A stretch of DNA of 25,525 nt, from positions 1-25,525 of the forward strand of contig JAMQCK010000377.1 of the NCBI GenBank assembly GCA_024196135.1, given 5' to 3'. Source of the DNA: Pleurotus ostreatus/Saccharomyces cerevisiae fusant (lineage: Eukaryota > Opisthokonta). Below are positions 20,760 through 25,525 of this stretch, one piece after another. The notes under the pieces are model-generated. The model ran no database searches. It had not been told where the DNA came from and was given only the letters and a program-made list of their open reading frames with translations. Numbering within the stretch: position 1 is the first letter of the stretch; every line of letters begins with the position of its first letter. The translations under genes were made by a program, and so were the position numbers.

Positions 20760-22795
20760 GCCGGCTCCGGACGGCCCCGTCGGCCGACACGTGCCATCAA
20801 ATTATTGTCCGCCCGATAAGGAATTTTTTGATGTCTGCCCAACTCATTGTTTCCCCGATCAGCTCAATGATATACTGCTTCTCTCCGGCTTTCCCCTTTG
20901 TTCAAGCCCTTCAATGGCACTGAAGCAATCCAAAGTCGTGCAGACCTTACTTTCAACTTGCCCAGTAGCGCACTAAGCCAGGAGCTATGTCGGAAATCTC
21001 GGGCTTTGTCCGTCGGCGAAGAAATCGGGCTCCTGTGTGGCAGGATTGCCGCCGCCCTTTTCGGTGCAACTTGCAGCCGCGATATCTCTACAACTATCGA
21101 TGATATTTCTTGGCGCGCGCCTGCTACGAGTCTACGACGAGAGCCTTCTGTCCGAAGAAGTACGTTGGAGTCATTTTCACCGTGCACCTTACTGGAGGCC
21201 TTCTTCCCCTTCGAGACGTGATACGGGGGTGATCCCCGGCGCGCGAAGGAAGAATTCGTCCCATCCAAAAATCAAGACGGAATAAGCGCGCGAGTTCATC
21301 GCTATCATCAGACATCCGACCGGCCATGCTATCGTGTCCGAACACGAATGTTCTTAAGCGCCGCGGCACTTCCAAGACGCCGCCGGCAGTACGCTCTTTT
21401 GACACCCGCTCCTGGAAAACGTCCGTGCCACCGCATACGCGTCACAGAACAAGCTCGACTTCTCGAGCTCTTCATATGCGTCGCTGGCGTTGACTGATCC
21501 AGTATAGATCATGCTCCATGGTACGTCTCGTCCAATCCGGCATATCCCAAAGACGTTACGGTCAGAGCTAATCCGACCATGTAGCCCGTCGTGTGAGCCT
21601 ATGAATTCTGTGGCCAAGTCGTGCCTGTACTATTTACCTACTGGCCCATGTCTTTGCGACTGTGATGGCCATTTATCTCAGTACCGACCTCATCGGCGCT
21701 GTCCCCTGTTCATTGAGCTCGAAGGGGTATATGTCCCTGCGGGCGCGCGCCACATAGGCTCTCGAAGTCGTGAGTGCCTTGCGTATTCCTCCATCGCGCC
21801 AATCCTACATAGACTTGTCGAGGGCGGACGCAGGTACGTTGTCATGTCTTCCCTCAATGGCGAGGTTTTGTTGCGCTATTCCCTGATGTTCTACTGCGTA
21901 GGTTCTATTGTATCCTGCTACTTGCAGCCACTTCTTATCGTATCACCGCCCAACCGACTCTGAAAAAGACCCCTGCGAGCGCCACGAGAGCATGGGTGAA
22001 GCTCAAGCACCTATTGAACCGTTCAACCCTGGCCATAAATCGGAAATATCGCGCAGGCACCGACGGCGGGCGTTCCCCGCAAACTGACGGACTGTCCACC
22101 GCAAAGCCCCGGGCCTGACGGAAAAGTGGCGGGCGCGTCCCGAATTCCGGTTCGAGGCTGGCAAGCATTCAATAGACATGCCTCGTGCATCGAATGTACA
22201 CAATCCCCTGGTCCCTGTGCCTCTAAGGCGTCGTTCATATAAGAAAGCATCGCCATAGGAAGATGTCTTCGTTCTTATCGGAGGGTCCCCTCCGTATAAG
22301 AAGGCAGAGGAGGTGAGCCTCCATCGCAAGATCGCCCTCCATCTGTTGCTCGCGTTGAAGCGCGTCTTTCGGATGCGTCTCCTGCGAAAGTGCGTTAGTA
22401 TTTCCTTCCATTTCGTTCAGCTATTCTATCGCTCTCGTCCCTCCTCATTTCATCCTTCTGTATGCTCCTGAACCTACCCTCCAAGGTCCACCGGCACGGC
22501 GGTCTTACCCTTTTGATAGGTAGCCTCACTAGAAGTCCACTAGCAGGCGTCTTTCATATTGCAAGCTCCCGCCTCCCAGCCTAACTTAGCCTCTCACTCA
22601 GCGCCCACCTCTCTCACTGTGCATCACGGGCGCGCTCGAGCACTCTTCAGCATGCCGGATGCACTCGAATGCGGCCTCAAGCTCGTGAATAATGCAGCTG
22701 CGGCGCTGAGTTTCCCGCTCGCGTATAATTATCCCTTGAGTCGCGGTATCAGCGCTTCTCTCGCACCTTCAGCCTGACCGTGGCGCAGAGGACGG
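20760..22795. other. Two kilobases without a supportable gene
   Basis: The left part is upstream promoter of the bZIP gene. The rest contains only open frames without family resemblance. The longest with a true ATG is 21511-21963 (+, 150 codons), which has no recognisable domain and no splice context. Base composition is more AT-rich than in the genes. A hairpin-forming inverted repeat lies at 22272-22302. No RNA gene or mobile-element signature was seen. Confidence 0.5.
22272..22302. repeat. Inverted repeat able to form a hairpin
   Basis: TTCTTATCGGAGGG and CCCTCCGTATAAGAA are complementary across 14 pairs with one bulged T and a 2-nt centre. It lies in an intergenic stretch, and a similar CATATAAGAA motif occurs 40-50 nt upstream. 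It could be a small terminal-repeat relic, a transcript hairpin, or chance. Confidence 0.5.
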
Positions 22796-22804
22796 TATAT
22801 AAGG
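22796..22804 (+). promoter_or_regulatory. Strong TATA box with pyrimidine-rich downstream region
   Basis: TATATAAGG is followed by about 80 nt of CT-rich sequence (CGTCTCTGC... through CTTTCTTCCCCAG), the usual look of a fungal core promoter. The first ATG after it (22892) opens only 22 codons. No recognisable protein follows directly, so the product could be a short-ORF leader or a non-coding RNA. Confidence 0.4.
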
Positions 22805-23160
22805 TGCGCCCGTCTCTGCACGTCTACTCGTCTCTCCATTGACGCTCTCTCCCCAGCTCGCTCCCACTGACGCTTTCTTCCCCAGGTCGGCATGTTGAAC
22901 TTCGATTATATTCAGCCCTCGACAGCGGCATCAGGCATGATCACTGCGTCGCGAACGTGATCCCAGCGGCGTGACACGTTGAACTTGCGCGGGGGAGGTG
23001 ATCCACAGCCGCCCGCCCAGCGGCCGCGGCCCTGCGCAGCGAAGATGTGACGCACGTCCGCCATCCGCCAGCACAATAACGGCAAGGCCATATGTGCTCG
23101 CGCCGCCGCGGCTCCAAGGCAAATGACTGCCGGCGGGCGCACGACGTCGAGCAGCCAAAG

Positions 23161-23254
23161 TACAAAAGCAGAGGGTGTGTTGGGCGCTGTCGGTCTTCTT
23201 CCTTCCTTCCCTTCCCCTTCACTTTCAGTTTCCTTCTCCCACTCAACCTTTTTC
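23161..23254 (+). promoter_or_regulatory. Candidate core promoter with CT tract
   Basis: TACAAAAG at 23161-23168 is TATA-like and lies about 30 nt before a dense pyrimidine tract at 23193-23254, as in highly expressed fungal genes. A CTGAC plus ACAG acceptor-like sequence directly precedes the ATG at 23283, so the tract could instead belong to an intron. Confidence 0.35.
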
Positions 23255-23282
23255 GATTGTACTGACCTGACACACCGTACAG

Positions 23283-23901
23283 ATGATCATCGCACAACGT
23301 GTCGTCGCGCCCACTGAGAGGCCGGATCAGAGGTCCGAGTCCGAGGACGCGTCTGAGGCCTCCTTCCAGACCCGAGACTGTGCCTGCTACTCCGTATAAC
23401 TCTCGCCATAATTCCTCGGCCTTACCGTCCATGGCGCATCACTTGCTCATCGCTCGCTTAGGCGCTAGCCCCGAGGGCGACTACCCGCTATCCTCATCTC
23501 GGCGACGATCCGTGGGCGCTCTACGAGAAGATCGCGCGTGATGCCTCCAACCTGTGCGCCTCCGTGCTCGTGCTTGCTGTTTTGATTAATTCCTGGTGCG
23601 ACCTTCGACTCTGTATTCCCATCCCCTTTGTTTCGATGCTCCACATTTCTTGCGACCTACACCTACACTGGAATGGATTCAAGATAGAAGACCGTGAAAC
23701 CGAAGACTATCTTCTCGTTTGTACCTTAGCAAGGGCTAGTGACGTGGGGCGACTAGCGATGCTTTCCCTGCGTTCTGGGTCGAAACCGAAACGTGCTGCA
23801 CTGCTGATGATGGTGGCAAGACTCTCGATAGCGACCTCGCTCGTCTTACAGATGCTGGCGTGATCTTGGTCGGCTGGACGGACGATGGCGACCTCGGCTA
23901 G
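23283..23901 (+). CDS. Low-confidence candidate gene of unknown function
   Basis: An ATG at 23283 after the CT tract opens a 38-codon acidic frame, starting MIIAQRVVAPTERP. A three-exon model is phase-consistent: 23283-23379, 23469-23595 and 23757-23901. It continues through DDPWALYEKIARDASN and ends with TLDSDLARLTDAGVILVG and a TAG at 23899-23901. Against it, the donors (GTGCCT, GTGCGA) are weak, the second intron would be 161 nt where the rest of the window uses 49-67, and I recognise no family. The last piece faintly recalls the region before the catalytic core of amidase-signature enzymes, but no GGSS/GGS motif follows. It may be a decayed gene, a non-coding transcript or chance. Confidence 0.2.
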
Positions 23902-25447
23902 CGGAAGGCTCTGTCGCTCGGTCGGATTTTGGGCTCAGAAATTATTACGTCGCCGCGCCTCCATTGTCCGCCTCGCTCTGGGCGCAGTCCGTCTCCTCAC
24001 AGCTCGTCGCTTCATCTCCGTCGGCTTTGCTACGCTCGCGACGAATACTTCCCGTCGTCCGCGATCTTGTTCAACCCCGAGGCCCGTCGGTCGATCCGCC
24101 CTCGCAACAAAGCCAGGGCTGCTGGCAGACGGACGACCCGGTCTCGACGCCTCCGGGCGAAATGGGCTACAGGGACGTCCAGTGCGCAGCAACCCGCGCC
24201 TCGACATGTCTGGCTCAATCAACAAATGTCACATGGGCGCGCTTGCCGCATGCCCCTAACGAGGGGGAGGGCCAAACGCGGCCCCACGCGGCGCTGCCAG
24301 TGCGAGCCTCACCTCGGGTGCCGTTCCGTGAAGGGGAAAGGAGGACCGTGGGGGCCTCCCTGTGATCGACCCCACGGGAGGGATTTGGACCCGCTTGACT
24401 TGCCTGACAGGAATTGGACGCGATCTGCCAGACTCGCATGGACGACCGAGCGTATTGGTCGCCACCTTCGTCATATTCGTCTACAGGAGCGGGTCTTTCG
24501 AGCTGGGGGACTGCAGTGCTTTTGTCTCTCGAGGATTTTTCTTGCGAGCTCGAGCCCCGGATTGGCTTTGCGCGCCAGTGATCATTCAGATCTGGACCTA
24601 GCTCTGCGCGCTTGTCGACTTTTCCTCCGTCAACTGTGGCTGGAAGCTGCTAGCGGAGGTCTCCATCATCCCTTCGGGAGAGACATGGATCGACGACTGA
24701 ACGCGCAGCACCACTTCCACATTATCCAGTATCACGAGAGGTGCGGCCGCATCCATCGAGACACAGTTGCTTGTCATGGACGATTCAATTCCTTTGCACC
24801 CTTTTCCAGTGCATCCTTGCCGACATCCGCGTCAAATTCTCCCGACTCGTACGGAGGAGGCCCGCCAAGAGCTGTGTACATCGTGCAAGGCAGCGCGATG
24901 GGCGCTGAACAGCGTCGAGAGGAGGCGAAGAGCCTGAGTGACTCACCCGAACTTACTCGAACGCATCGGACGTTGCCGTGTCACGTTGCTCCCGGTCACG
25001 GTTTGATTGATGCAATAAACACGAGCTCTCAAAATTAGCGCCGGCGCTTGCGGACTTGCTTTCTGCAGTCGCCTTCACCTTCGCAGTCGACGACGACACC
25101 GGGCTCTGGCCGCGGGTACACTACGCGCGCTGGCTAGCGTTGGGCTTGCGGAGCATCTGGAGCCGCTGGGGCGTTTCATTCAGCTAACGATGTATATCTC
25201 GCTATCTAATCAACTCTGGGCCTCGCTACTCGACTCTCGCGACGCGATCGGGCTGTTGCTGGGATGTTGCATGTCACAAACAAGGTCTGATCTCTCTGTT
25301 CCTTCCCCATTTGTTACAGAATAGGAAGCCGTGCGACCCGGCGCGGCGGCAACGTTACGCCACCGTCGTCGGCTTGATGGGAAGCAGGATGGAAGTTCGA
25401 CAACGACAAATGATCAGACATGGCATCCTTATGGCGGGGTGGGCGGG
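23902..25447. other. 1.5 kb without a supportable gene
   Basis: A long + strand frame stays open to 25038, but it starts without context, is Arg/Ser/Pro-rich and resembles the noise frames of GC-rich DNA. Two other + frames overlapping it are equally open. An AATAAA hexamer at 25014-25019 (+) is the only clear transcript-related signal. Confidence 0.45.
25014..25019 (+). terminator. AATAAA polyadenylation-type hexamer
   Basis: A perfect AATAAA on the + strand lies downstream of the candidate promoters at 22796 and 23161. If these belong together they bound a transcript of roughly 1.8-2.2 kb. The hexamer alone is weak evidence. Confidence 0.3.
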
Positions 25448-25525
25448 TTAAATAGGCTGGGACCTGGTGACAACCTTGTTCCTCGTTCCCCCCTTGCCCT
25501 TCTTCTCCTTGTTCTGTGGCAGTCC
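25448..25525 (+). promoter_or_regulatory. Candidate promoter of a gene beyond the right edge
   Basis: TTAAATAG at 25448-25455 is followed by a long C/T-rich run to the window end (CCTCGTTCCC, CTTCTTCTCC). This TATA-like plus CT arrangement suggests a + strand gene starting just outside the window. Confidence 0.4.

Noticed and set aside
21511..21963. 150-codon + strand frame starting with ATG
   Set aside because: No recognisable domain, no promoter or splice context, odd composition. Kept only as part of the gene-poor region.
23283..23541. Ornithine decarboxylase antizyme with programmed frameshift
   Set aside because: The first frame ends in TAA without a TCC-TGA slip site, and the +1 frame shows no antizyme motif.
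23929..25038. Long + strand open frame of 369 codons
   Set aside because: Arg/Ser/Pro-rich with no domain, no start context, and overlapped by equally open frames. It looks like a chance frame in GC-rich DNA.

Overview
The window looks like nuclear DNA of a filamentous basidiomycete, probably an Agaricomycete close to Polyporales. It is GC-rich and its genes are cut by many introns, almost all 49-67 nt long, with GTRNGY-like donors, CTGAC/CTAAC branch sites and YAG acceptors. Several proteins are of fungal type: an SH3-WW CDC25 Ras exchange factor, a VNX1-like exchanger and a lineage-expanded 7TM protein. The assignment rests on gene structure and protein style only. All exon coordinates come from splice signals, phase and family alignment from memory, without transcript data.

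Layout. 168-4726 (+): eight-exon CDC25-type RasGEF (1401 aa). 5223-6182 (-): two-exon proline-iminopeptidase-like alpha/beta hydrolase (302 aa), convergent with the RasGEF. 7204-8484 (-): six-exon seven-TM protein (337 aa if spliced at a defective donor). 9705-13342 (+): seven-exon VNX1/CAX-type cation/H+ exchanger (1110 aa), divergent from the 7TM gene across a 1.2 kb spacer. 13748-18183 (-): eleven-exon DDB1 (1294 aa), convergent with the exchanger. 18791-20589 (-): two-exon bZIP factor with a Gcn4-like basic region (582 aa). 20590-25525: nearly 5 kb without a recognisable gene. It holds the bZIP promoter, core-promoter-like elements on the + strand, one low-confidence gene candidate and, at the right edge, a possible promoter for the next gene.

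The genes do not form one pathway. They are conserved housekeeping and regulatory genes (Ras/cAMP signalling, vacuolar cation transport, CUL4-DDB1 ubiquitin ligase and DNA repair, probable amino-acid-control transcription) plus two more variable genes (hydrolase, 7TM). I found no CRISPR array, transposase, tRNA or rRNA, and no convincing new multi-gene system. The best leads are small: a damaged splice donor in the 7TM gene, two GC-AG introns, tandem NAGNAG acceptors, a retainable 51-nt intron in the exchanger, a palindromic repeat family inside the bZIP coding sequence next to Gcn4-type sites in its own promoter, and the unexplained + strand transcription-like unit at 22.8-25.0 kb.
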